Source: Bryobacterales bacterium
GTDB taxonomy: Bacteria > Acidobacteriota > Terriglobia > Bryobacterales > Bryobacteraceae
NCBI GenBank assembly: GCA_003517725.1
Contig: DOZZ01000046.1
Coordinates: forward strand, 7,359 to 18,921
DNA length: 11,563 bases
Direction of reading: 5' to 3'
The position numbers were made by a program, and so were the translations under genes. Of this stretch, positions 1 through 5,182 are shown one piece after another; within the stretch, counting starts at the first letter, position 1; each line of letters starts with the position of its first letter. The notes below the pieces were generated by a model, which worked only from the letters and a program-made list of their open reading frames with translations, was not told the DNA's origin and ran no database searches.

Positions 1-125
1 TATGCGAGCCGCTCGGCACCGCGAAGGTGTATTGGAACGTCGAGTGGAACCAGCGCTGGCTTTGTTAGAGCGCCGGGAAGGCGGTGTTGCCACCGGCGTT
101 GATGTGCAGCGGCGCCCACGCGCCC
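1..125 (-). pseudogene. Malectin-like domain remnant, broken by a stop
   Basis: One minus-strand frame reads HINAGGNTAF, then PAL, then a TAA stop, and continues in the same frame as QSQRWFHSTFQYTFAVPSG up to the window edge. This resembles the beginning (INAGG) and the middle (PALYQ-x-RW, then an aromatic-rich strand and VPxG) of malectin-like carbohydrate-binding domains, which are frequent in large secreted acidobacterial proteins. About 40 residues that usually separate the two blocks are missing, and the TAA sits where a Tyr codon is expected. I therefore read it as a decayed fragment continuing off the left edge. The assignment is from memory of the family pattern and is moderate at best. 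The stretch 126-188 holds nothing I recognise. Confidence 0.42.
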
Positions 126-188
126 CATGGTGGTAGGCCCCGGTGAATTAGCATACGGTCCGATTCGGCCGCGCCGATGACGAGCTAG

Positions 189-824
189 CTAGCGACGCAT
201 TCGCCGCAATCCCAAACAGGCCAGCGCCGACCCGGCCAGCAGCCACGTAGCCGGTTCGGGAATGCTGCTCTCACCCGGTGCATTGGCAGTACCGGTAAGA
301 TCTCTCACCAGTAAGGCGCCCGCTCCGCCCGTGTTGCTGAGAATAAAATCTAACGTGTTCACTCCGGAAACAAAACCCGAATTGAAGGAAAAGGCGGTCA
401 GCGTGTTGAAGGATGTGGCCGTGTTGCAGAACGGGATTATGCCGCCCAAAGTGCCCCCATTGAGGGCCACGTGGCCGCAGTTATCGGCCGCCCAGTTACC
501 CGTAAGATTGGCGGTCGCGGGATTCAGGCCAGTGAGATCGAACAGGAGCCGGAAAGTAGCGGGATTGGTGGGCGTGGTGCCATCGGCAGCTTCCGAAATC
601 CAGCGGGCCGTAGCATCTTCCGGATAGTAACCAGCCTGAAAATAGGTCACCGCGTTCTGAAGGGTCTCCACCACCGAGTAGTGGGTATCGACCGTGCCAT
701 TACTGCCGCTGAGCGCCACATCGGAACTGTTCGTGCCGGAATTGAACAATGTGATAGTGTTCGCGCTGCACAAGGTTGCGGCGCAAAAAAGCACCACGAA
801 TCGCCCCAATAATCTCCGATTCAT
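189..824 (-). CDS. PEP-CTERM sorted secreted protein
   Basis: A 211-residue exported protein of unknown function. It has an N-terminal signal peptide (basic MNRRLLGR, then a hydrophobic stretch ending near residue 20). The C-terminus is a typical PEP-CTERM sorting signal: PEP at about residues 189-191, a short hydrophobic helix, then a basic tail ending RRMRR. In this system the tail is thought to be processed by an exosortase and the protein released or displayed at the surface, often with exopolysaccharide. The middle (about 25-185) is rich in Gly, Thr, Asn and Ser, as in extracellular beta-rich proteins; two Cys (in ADNCGH and PFCNT) could form a disulfide. The start is supported by AGGAG eight bases upstream. 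No exosortase gene is in the window. Confidence 0.85.
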   Translation of the reverse strand: MNRRLLGRFVVLFCAATLCSANTITLFNSGTNSSDVALSGSNGTVDTHYSVVETLQNAVTYFQAGYYPEDATARWISEAADGTTPTNPATFRLLFDLTGLNPATANLTGNWAADNCGHVALNGGTLGGIIPFCNTATSFNTLTAFSFNSGFVSGVNTLDFILSNTGGAGALLVRDLTGTANAPGESSIPEPATWLLAGSALACLGLRRMRR

Positions 825-933
825 TCAAGTTTCTCCTGCTTTAATAGCGTTACCGTTAACTAAATTAGCAATGAAATACTTGAAAAAGCATACACCAAAA
901 GGGCCGCCACTACCAGTCAATTTACAGGATTGC

Positions 934-962
934 GAAGCATGCCGGGCGCCAGGCGGTAGAAT
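934..962 (+). promoter_or_regulatory. Candidate promoter of the interrupted tRNA-Leu
   Basis: TAGAAT at 957-962 (five of six matches to TATAAT) lies 24 bases before the first base of the tRNA 5' half. The -35 position, around 934-939, is a poor match. If it is the original tRNA promoter, it now reads through the truncated 5' half and straight into the intron-containing tRNA 83 bp further on. The remainder of the 825-986 gap holds only the Shine-Dalgarno region of the leftward PEP-CTERM gene. Confidence 0.35.
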
Positions 963-986
963 TGACGGTTGGGGACTCGGCCCCAG

Positions 987-1025
987 GCCCGGGTGGCGAA
1001 ACCGGCAGACGCAACGGACTTAAAA
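987..1025 (+). pseudogene. 5' half of split tRNA-Leu(UAA)
   Basis: Acceptor strand GCCCGGG, a D-arm region (GCGAAACCGGCAGACGC), then anticodon-stem strand ACGGA and the whole anticodon loop CTTAAAA with anticodon UAA. The sequence then diverges: there is no variable arm, T-arm or matching acceptor strand CCCGGGC afterwards. These missing parts are found at 5065-5114, and the 7-bp acceptor helix between 987-993 and 5104-5110 is perfect. The gene was therefore cut by an insertion rather than decayed. Alone this half cannot make a tRNA. Confidence 0.93.
1011..1025 (+). repeat. Left attachment-site core (attL)
   Basis: GCAACGGACTTAAAA is identical to 5050-5064. The bases on either side differ (C before and G after here; T before and T after at the right copy), so the shared core is exactly 15 bp. 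It covers the end of the D arm, one anticodon-stem strand and the anticodon loop, a classic crossover position for tyrosine recombinases that use tRNA genes. Confidence 0.85.
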
Positions 1026-1069
1026 GTCCGATCGGGTCAGCCGTTGTTTCGTGCTACCTTTGAAACCGT

Positions 1070-1398
1070 GCGGGCGTGGCGGAATCGGCAGACGCATCGG
1101 ACTTAAGCGAAAGAACTTGAGTGCTCGTCGGGAAACCGGCGGTGCAGAGCTGCTCAAAGTCGGGGAACCCTGTAACATGGCGATCCCGAGCCAAGCCCGG
1201 CCCGAGTCAGGCCGGGAAGGTGTAGAGACTAGACGGGCAGCACCTAACATCCCGGAACCGTCCGGGACATGGTGAAGGGATAGTCCAGACCCCAAACCCC
1301 ATTGCGAAAGCGGTGGGCGGCGGCGAAAGCCGTGGACGGGTATGAAAATCCGTTGGACCGCAAGGTCCGTGAGGGTTCAAGTCCCTCCGCCCGCACCA
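1070..1398 (+). tRNA. tRNA-Leu(UAA) containing a group I intron
   Basis: Exon 1 is 1070-1104 and exon 2 is 1345-1398; spliced length is 89 nt. The acceptor helix GCGGGCG/CGCCCGC is perfect, the discriminator is A, and CCA is encoded. The variable arm is a 5-bp stem (GGACC/GGTCC) with GCAA loop, and the T stem is GAGGG/CCCTC. The anticodon loop becomes CTTAAAA (anticodon UAA) after splicing. The anticodon stem has an unusual U-U opposition at its outer pair (T27 and T43). The gene differs from the split tRNA in acceptor, variable and T stems, so it is not a recent duplicate. A T-rich stretch (1400-1408) follows it. Lying 44 bp inside the element, it is presumably the functional substitute for the gene the element destroyed. 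Confidence 0.94.
1105..1344 (+). ncRNA. Group I intron (IC3-like) in tRNA-Leu(UAA)
   Basis: A 240-nt intron inserted after U34, the position of the well-known cyanobacterial and plastid tRNA-Leu introns. It ends in the required G (1344). GAGT at 1119-1122 can act as the internal guide, pairing with exon bases ACTT (1101-1104) with a U-G wobble at the splice site. The core strands are present: Q-like ATCCCGAGCCAAGCC (1183-1197), R-like GTAGAGACTAGACGG (1222-1236) and S-like AAGGGATAGTCC (1275-1286). P7 forms between GACTA (1227-1231) and TAGTC (1281-1285). Several GAAA tetraloops cap small helices, for example at 1131-1134 and 1324-1327. No homing endonuclease ORF fits, as is usual for this class. 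It is expected to self-splice with guanosine. Confidence 0.92.
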
Positions 1399-1422
1399 AC
1401 TTTTCTTTGCCCTCGCTTCGAA

Positions 1423-1459
1423 GCCGAAAGACGGCGGGTCACCATGATCCCGCTTCGGC
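1423..1459. other. Stem-loop between converging genes
   Basis: GCCGAA (1423-1428) pairs with TTCGGC (1454-1459), and GCGGG (1434-1438) with CCCGC (1449-1453), leaving a 5-base bulge and a 10-base loop. It lies between the rightward tRNA and the end of the leftward methyltransferase gene. There is no U-tract directly after it on either strand, so intrinsic termination is not clear; it may be a barrier or 3'-end protection structure. Confidence 0.35.
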
Positions 1460-1530
1460 GTAGGGGATGGCACCATTCCGCGCAGGGCAAATTCCCTTTG
1501 AACTGTCGGGCAATCTCTCCGCCGTGATCG

Positions 1531-2241
1531 TCAGGATGAAGAGTGCAACGAAGACGTGGCCAATCCTTCCCTTGCCGAACCGGGAGACGGCTTGTCCGCC
1601 CGAACACAGAGAAACGCCGCGCCGACCGGGCTGATTCTGGACAACAAGCTGTCGAGAGGCACCAGCCACTTCGCGACCAGCCGCGACGGCTGATAGTACA
1701 CGCCTCCGCGCACCGCGCCGAATTCCAGATGACCGGATTGCACCAAATGGCGAAGTTCGTCCGTTGTCCAGAAATGCGCTTCCCGCGCCAAGGCCCAGAG
1801 GCTGTAACGCCCTAGTTCCCCGATCACGACGATGCCGCCGGGCCGCAGCACACGCGCCATTTCCTGGACCGCTGCCGCGCGGTCGGTCACCCAGCAGAGA
1901 ACAGTCACGGCGATGACCACGTCGAACGACGCCGGTTCGAAGAGGAGCGCCTCTGCGCGACCTTCGCGCCACTCCACGGACACGCCCGCGGCGCTGGCGT
2001 GCCGGCGCGCCGCATCGAGCATCGCCGGGGAAATATCAAGGCCCGTCACCGTCGCGCCCAATCGCGCCGCATGAATTGGATAGGCGCCGTCACCGCAGCC
2101 GACATCGAGGACTCGAAGACCGGCCAGGTTGCCGGCGAGCGTGAATACGGCTTCTTTCTCAAGAGACTCCGTCCGCGCGCCTAATTCGGATTCCCGCCAG
2201 CGGGCGTAAGCCTCGGGGCGGATCGCCGTCTCCTTGCCCAT
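1531..2241 (-). CDS. Class I SAM-dependent methyltransferase
   Basis: A 236-residue protein of the Rossmann-fold methyltransferase type. Motif I is VLDVGCGDGAY (44-54), an acidic residue after the second strand (GLDIS, D69) should bind SAM ribose, FDVVIAVTVLCWV (106-118) is the motif IV region, and LRPGG (132-136) is typical of the UbiE/Methyltransf_11 group. The substrate cannot be read from the sequence. It starts 10 bp after the DsrE-family gene and is the last gene of the leftward sulfur cassette, so a small thiol, sulfide or metal/metalloid substrate is possible, but that is inference from context. The tail after about residue 215 is low in motifs and rich in Ser. Confidence 0.85.
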   Translation of the reverse strand: MGKETAIRPEAYARWRESELGARTESLEKEAVFTLAGNLAGLRVLDVGCGDGAYPIHAARLGATVTGLDISPAMLDAARRHASAAGVSVEWREGRAEALLFEPASFDVVIAVTVLCWVTDRAAAVQEMARVLRPGGIVVIGELGRYSLWALAREAHFWTTDELRHLVQSGHLEFGAVRGGVYYQPSRLVAKWLVPLDSLLSRISPVGAAFLCVRADKPSPGSAREGLATSSLHSSS

Positions 2242-2251
2242 GCCCGCTTCC

Positions 2252-2602
2252 CTAAAAAACGATTACCCGCTCCGCGTCCTGCGTCCATACGGCCAGCTCG
2301 TCGAGCGTGCTGCGATGCGCGCCTTCGGCCAGCGCCTCCGCCTTGAGACCGCGGCCGTCCATGCACGTCCCGCAGACACCGATCTTGCCGCCCTTCGCGG
2401 CGAGGGTTTTCAGCATCCGTTCGATGTTGTAATAGCCGTTCGGCGTGACCTGGCCGCTCGCGCCGCACGACGCCGCGTCCCCTATGAGAAACACCGAAAC
2501 GGCGTTCCCTTCGGTCTTGGCCAGCGCGTTCGCCAGCCGCAGGCCGTTATAGCTGCGCTCCGTTCCATACGGCGGGTCGTTCAGGATAAAGACGTATTTC
2601 AT
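2252..2602 (-). CDS. DsrE-family sulfur-carrier-like protein
   Basis: A 116-residue soluble protein of the DsrE/DsrF/YchN-like fold. It opens with a beta strand MKYVFILNDPPYG, has SVFLIGDAASCGASG around 36-50, and a Cys motif GVCGTCMDGRG at 75-85. Cys46, Cys77 and Cys80 are candidates for carrying persulfide; in related proteins a Cys in this region passes sulfane sulfur to or from rhodaneses and TusA-like partners. AAGGAG ten bases before the ATG supports the start. It sits 22 bp after the sulfide:quinone reductase-like gene and 10 bp before the methyltransferase, clearly in one transcription unit. The partner may be the rhodanese domain of the upstream regulator or a host protein. Confidence 0.82.
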   Translation of the reverse strand: MKYVFILNDPPYGTERSYNGLRLANALAKTEGNAVSVFLIGDAASCGASGQVTPNGYYNIERMLKTLAAKGGKIGVCGTCMDGRGLKAEALAEGAHRSTLDELAVWTQDAERVIVF

Positions 2603-2624
2603 TTATATTGCGCTCCTTGTGGTG

Positions 2625-3866
2625 CTAGATCGCGACCGGAATTCCGTATGCCTTACCGCCCGTTTTGAGCAGCGTTGCGTAGAACTCGCGCTTCCAGCCC
2701 GGCGGCGTGAGCCACCATTTCTCGAACAGCACCTTGCCGATGTGCCAGGCCCTCCCGATTTGCCGCAGATTCACCAGCGGCGCGGGCTCGGCGAAGAAAT
2801 TGCCGTAGGCGATACCGGCCAGGTCCTCTCCCGCCTCCAGCATGCAATACCCATCCCCGCAGAACTCGCTCCGCGGCTGACTGCCCGAGATTTCAGCGGC
2901 GATCCGCGCGGCCACGACTTCCGCCTGCGCATGCGCAAAGACCCCGGCTTTCGGCAGCATCATCGGGACATCGGGCTTCCATCGTCCGGGGATCGAGACG
3001 GCCGTCGCGTCTCCGATTGCGTAAACCCTTTCCGATTGCGTCGCCAGCGTGTGCGCGTTGACGGGGACCCAGCCCGCCGGATTCGCGATCCCGGCATCGC
3101 GCAGAACCGCAGACGGCCGGTGAGGCGGAATCGCCACGAGCAGGTCGTAGGGGAACGCCTCGCCCTGCTGGAAGCGCAGAGTTCGAGCATCTGCATCGAC
3201 CGTCGTGAGCGCATGAAGCGGGTGAAAGCGAATGCCCTTCGACTGAAGCATTTGCTCGACCGCCGCGCCGAGTTGCGGACCGGCGACCGGCATTGGTTGA
3301 GGCTCCGGGGTGAACAGGTGCAGCTCGCTTTTCGCGGAGAGGCCCCGTTTCCGCAAGTAATTCGCGATGAGCATTGCGCCCTCATGGGGCGCGCCCGGAC
3401 ACTTGTAGGGCATCGCGGCGACCACGACTGCAACCCGCCCGCCTGAGAACCGCGCAAGAACGTCTCTCAGTCGCGCCGCCCCTTCAAAGGTATAGAACGT
3501 CTCCGCGCCTTCCTTCAGGCCAGGGACCGCTTCCGGCGCGAGTTCGGCGCCGAGAGCGACGATGAGGTAGTCATAGCCGATATTTCCGGCCGTCGTCGCG
3601 ACTTGCTGCCCGGCAAGATCGAGTCCCTCCACGCTGCCATGAACAAATTCCACGCCTTGCTGCAGCAGCTTCGTCAGGGGCCGCCGGATGTCCTCCGGCC
3701 TGCGATCCCCCGTCATCAGCCAGAGGAACGACGGCGCAAAGGCATGCTCCGCGTTTCGTTCCACGAGCACGACGCGGTGTTCAGCGGAGAGCTTCCGGCG
3801 CAGATCGTTCGCGGCAACAATGCCTCCCACGCCGCCGCCGAGGATCACAACCGTTTTTGAAGCCAT
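2625..3866 (-). CDS. Sulfide:quinone reductase-like flavoprotein
   Basis: A 413-residue two-dinucleotide-binding-domain flavoprotein. The FAD-binding start is VVILGGGVGG (6-15), and the second FAD signature is VYAIGDAT (281-288). Cys156 in YKCPGAP aligns by motif with a conserved catalytic Cys of sulfide:quinone reductases. FCGDGYC (335-341) supplies the C-terminal Cys; the third Cys seen in some types (near 128) is absent, where the sequence reads FYTFEGA. The C-terminal region (370-395, with EKWWLTPPGW) could give membrane-surface attachment. The likely reaction is oxidation of sulfide to polysulfide with transfer of electrons to quinone. An upstream in-frame ATG exists, but AAGGAG eight bases before 3866 fixes this start. 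It lies 52 bp after the regulator gene. A flavocytochrome-c-like or NADH dehydrogenase-like role cannot be excluded. Confidence 0.85.
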   Translation of the reverse strand: MASKTVVILGGGVGGIVAANDLRRKLSAEHRVVLVERNAEHAFAPSFLWLMTGDRRPEDIRRPLTKLLQQGVEFVHGSVEGLDLAGQQVATTAGNIGYDYLIVALGAELAPEAVPGLKEGAETFYTFEGAARLRDVLARFSGGRVAVVVAAMPYKCPGAPHEGAMLIANYLRKRGLSAKSELHLFTPEPQPMPVAGPQLGAAVEQMLQSKGIRFHPLHALTTVDADARTLRFQQGEAFPYDLLVAIPPHRPSAVLRDAGIANPAGWVPVNAHTLATQSERVYAIGDATAVSIPGRWKPDVPMMLPKAGVFAHAQAEVVAARIAAEISGSQPRSEFCGDGYCMLEAGEDLAGIAYGNFFAEPAPLVNLRQIGRAWHIGKVLFEKWWLTPPGWKREFYATLLKTGGKAYGIPVAI

Positions 3867-3918
3867 AGTTCTTTCTCCTTGGTGGCCCGACGCCCGTCTG
3901 ACAGGAAACGTCTGAAAT

Positions 3919-4578
3919 TCATCTCGGTTCCTCGCCGGCGACAACCGGAAAACCCTGCGCACGCCATTCTGGAACGCCGTCTTCCAGCCGCATCGCCCGG
4001 AAGCCTTTCGCGCGAAGCGTTTTTACGGCTTCAACCGCCAGCACACAGTACGGACCGCGGCAATAAGCCACGATTTCTTTTCCGCGCGGGAGCTTCGAGA
4101 GGCGCGCGGTCAATTCTTTCAGCGGCACCGAAATCGCGCCCGAAATGTGCGCGGCCCGATATTCTTCCTCGGGACGAACATCGAGGAGGATGACTTCGCC
4201 CTTCCGGATGCGGTTCACCAGCGTCTTCTTCTCCACCGGCTCCAGGGAATCCGGCGCTTCCCTGAACTGCCGCAGGATCGAATCGACTTCGGCGAGCCGT
4301 TTCTCCCCGAGCGATCGCAGGGTTTGGAAGAAGGCGCAGACAGACTCATCCGCCAGCCGATATGTCACGAACAGGCCCGCCTTCTCGGTTTCCACCAGCC
4401 GCGCGGCATGCAGGACGCGCAGGTGTTGCGACGCGTTCGCCACAGTCAGGTCCGCCTCGCGTGCGAGGGTTTCGACCGTTCGCGGCCCCTGGCAGAGCAG
4501 ATCGAGCAATTCGAGCCTGGCTGCGGTGGCGACTGCCTTGCCCAACCGGGCCAGTTGTTCGTAAAGATCTTTTTTCAT
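3919..4578 (-). CDS. ArsR-family regulator fused to rhodanese domain
   Basis: A 219-residue two-domain protein. Residues about 10-95 form an ArsR winged helix (LLDLLCQGPRTVETLA, then ANASQHLRVLHAARLV as the recognition helix region). Residues about 115-212 are a rhodanese domain with VILLDVRPEEEY (129-140), HISGAISVPL and the active loop CRGPYC (173-178). Cys173 is the expected persulfide-bearing residue. Two further Cys, C29 and C81, lie in the DNA-binding domain and might sense sulfide or persulfide, though their spacing is not an obvious match to BigR/SqrR. The fusion suggests that persulfide state and repression are linked in one protein. It precedes the sulfide:quinone reductase-like gene and is the probable repressor of the inverted-repeat promoter at 4841-4870. 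Its start ATG overlaps the stop of the decayed upstream gene (ATGA). Confidence 0.9.
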   Translation of the reverse strand: MKKDLYEQLARLGKAVATAARLELLDLLCQGPRTVETLAREADLTVANASQHLRVLHAARLVETEKAGLFVTYRLADESVCAFFQTLRSLGEKRLAEVDSILRQFREAPDSLEPVEKKTLVNRIRKGEVILLDVRPEEEYRAAHISGAISVPLKELTARLSKLPRGKEIVAYCRGPYCVLAVEAVKTLRAKGFRAMRLEDGVPEWRAQGFPVVAGEEPR

Positions 4579-4793
4579 ACCGTTGTACCCTTACGTTGAC
4601 GTGTTTCATACATGACGGTCGCCACAAATTACGCCCGACAGGAACGTCAGAGCGCCGATGGCGCCGATAGCCCATCGCACGCCGAGGGCGTCCGCGAGGC
4701 TTCCGGCGAGCAGGGCGCCGACCGCGTATCCGCCGTCGCGCCAAAGCCGATAAACAGCCATTTTTGCAGGGTCTCGACATCGACGTTTTCCAT
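4575..4793 (-). pseudogene. Remnant: rhodanese start joined to MFS transporter end
   Basis: From ATG 4793, with GGGAG upstream, the reading is MENVDVETLQKWL, typical of the first residues of a rhodanese domain. A frame change then leads to VYRLWRDGGYAVGALLAG, a recognisable piece of the last transmembrane region of a major-facilitator transporter (VYRxWRDxGYAxGA). Near the end a single extra T in an ATTT run shifts the frame. Without it the protein would end in VMYETRQ and stop in an ATGA overlap with the regulator start. So a deletion fused a rhodanese gene start to an MFS gene end, and a 1-base insertion followed. The intact ancestor was probably the first part of this operon. Not expected to make a working transporter. 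Confidence 0.7.
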
Positions 4794-4840
4794 GTGTTGA
4801 ATCTCCCGTTGCGGGCCTGTACTGGCAAACCCACTATAAA

Positions 4841-4870
4841 AGTATTCAATAGATTACTTGAGTATGTCAA
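4841..4870 (-). promoter_or_regulatory. Sulfur-cassette promoter with embedded operator-like repeat
   Basis: On the minus strand a perfect -35 TTGACA (4865-4870) is followed after 18 bases by AATACT (4841-4846), a four-of-six -10. The spacer and edges contain TACTCAA - 8 bases - TTGAATA (4843-4864), an imperfect inverted repeat with six of seven positions symmetric. A repeat of this size lying between -35 and -10 is where an ArsR-type repressor typically binds. Transcription would run left into the rhodanese/MFS remnant and then the ArsR-rhodanese gene, so autoregulation is likely. Binding is inference. Confidence 0.6.
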
Positions 4871-4977
4871 GCCGATCCGTCAAGGGGGACACGCCGTGGT
4901 AATTGCAGGCTCCAGGCGGCGCGGCTTACATGGCTGGTAAGATGCGGGTTTGGCGAGAGATTTCAAAAGGGCGAAAT

Positions 4978-5029
4978 TTACACAGTTCCTTACACAGTTT
5001 CACAGTTCCAGAATGTAACCATAACTGTG
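4978..5029. repeat. CACAGTT repeat cluster beside the right junction
   Basis: CACAGTT occurs at 4981-4987, 4993-4999 and 5001-5007, the first two within a longer TTACACAGTT unit, and inverted as AACTGTG at 5023-5029. The stretch is AT-rich compared with its surroundings and ends 20 bp before the 15-bp core. Position and iteration are what one expects for arm-type binding sites of a tyrosine recombinase or of an excisionase. No such cluster is seen at the left end. Function is inferred from placement only. Confidence 0.5.
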
Positions 5030-5049
5030 CCAGTTACTTACAGGTTAAT

Positions 5050-5064
5050 GCAACGGACTTAAAA
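5050..5064 (+). repeat. Right attachment-site core (attR)
   Basis: Second exact copy of GCAACGGACTTAAAA. To its right the tRNA continues naturally (TCCGT completes the anticodon stem), and to its left is element sequence ending TTAAT. The element's circular site, rebuilt from both junctions, would contain CGGACTT-AA-AAGTCCG, a perfect 7-bp palindrome. Confidence 0.85.
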
Positions 5065-5114
5065 TCCGTTTTCCGGCAACGGAAGTGCGGGTTCAAGTCC
5101 CGCCCCGGGCACCA
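5050..5114 (+). pseudogene. 3' half of split tRNA-Leu(UAA)
   Basis: After the repeated core come TCCGT (anticodon-stem strand), a variable arm TTCCG-GCAA-CGGAA, the T arm GCGGG-TTCAAGT-CCCGC and the acceptor strand CCCGGGC followed by ACCA. The acceptor strand pairs perfectly with 987-993 and with nothing suitable just upstream here. The sequence preceding the core (5030-5049) does not supply a D arm, so this half is also non-functional by itself. Confidence 0.92.
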
Positions 5115-5117
5115 CAT

Positions 5118-5165
5118 AAAAAAACGCGGCGCCGATCGGAACTGCCGGTCGACGCCGCACCTTTT
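5118..5165. terminator. Bidirectional intrinsic terminator
   Basis: A long hairpin runs from GCGGCG (5126-5131) to CGCCGC (5153-5158), with most of the intervening bases also pairing around an AACTG loop. Seven A (5118-5124) precede it and CTTTT follows it. On the minus strand it ends the leftward secreted-protein gene with a run of seven U; on the plus strand it would have ended the original tRNA-Leu transcript. Confidence 0.75.
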
Positions 5166-5182
5166 AACTAGCCGGGAAGTGA

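Larger units (their letters stand above)
1011..5064. mobile_element. 4-kb island inserted in the tRNA-Leu anticodon loop
   Basis: The insert is bounded by the 15-bp direct repeat and separates the two halves of an otherwise perfect tRNA-Leu(UAA). Removing one repeat plus the 4039 bp between restores the tRNA exactly. Cargo from left to right: tRNA-Leu(UAA) with a group I intron, SAM methyltransferase, DsrE protein, sulfide:quinone reductase-like enzyme, ArsR-rhodanese regulator, a rhodanese/MFS remnant, their promoter, and a cluster of short repeats at the right end. Unlike most tRNA-targeting islands, the element does not rebuild the tRNA at its junction; it supplies a separate gene. No integrase, excisionase, replication or transfer gene is visible, so it is either a deletion derivative or is moved by an enzyme acting from elsewhere. 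Confidence 0.85.

Noticed and set aside
1207..1476. Minus-strand ORF containing GRRDLNPHG
   Set aside because: This is the antisense translation of the tRNA-Leu exon 2 and intron; RRDLNPHG-like peptides are a known false-gene artefact opposite tRNA genes.
3867..3962. Longer start for the sulfide:quinone reductase-like protein
   Set aside because: The extra residues overlap the end of the regulator gene and lack FAD-fold character; AAGGAG fixes the start at 3866.
4978..5029. CRISPR-like repeats
   Set aside because: Units are only 7-10 bp with 1-16 bp between them, not a repeat-spacer array.
987..5114. A split tRNA joined by trans-splicing, as in some archaea
   Set aside because: The halves share a 15-bp direct repeat and lack complementary leader/trailer sequences; an insertion explains them better, and a complete substitute tRNA is supplied.
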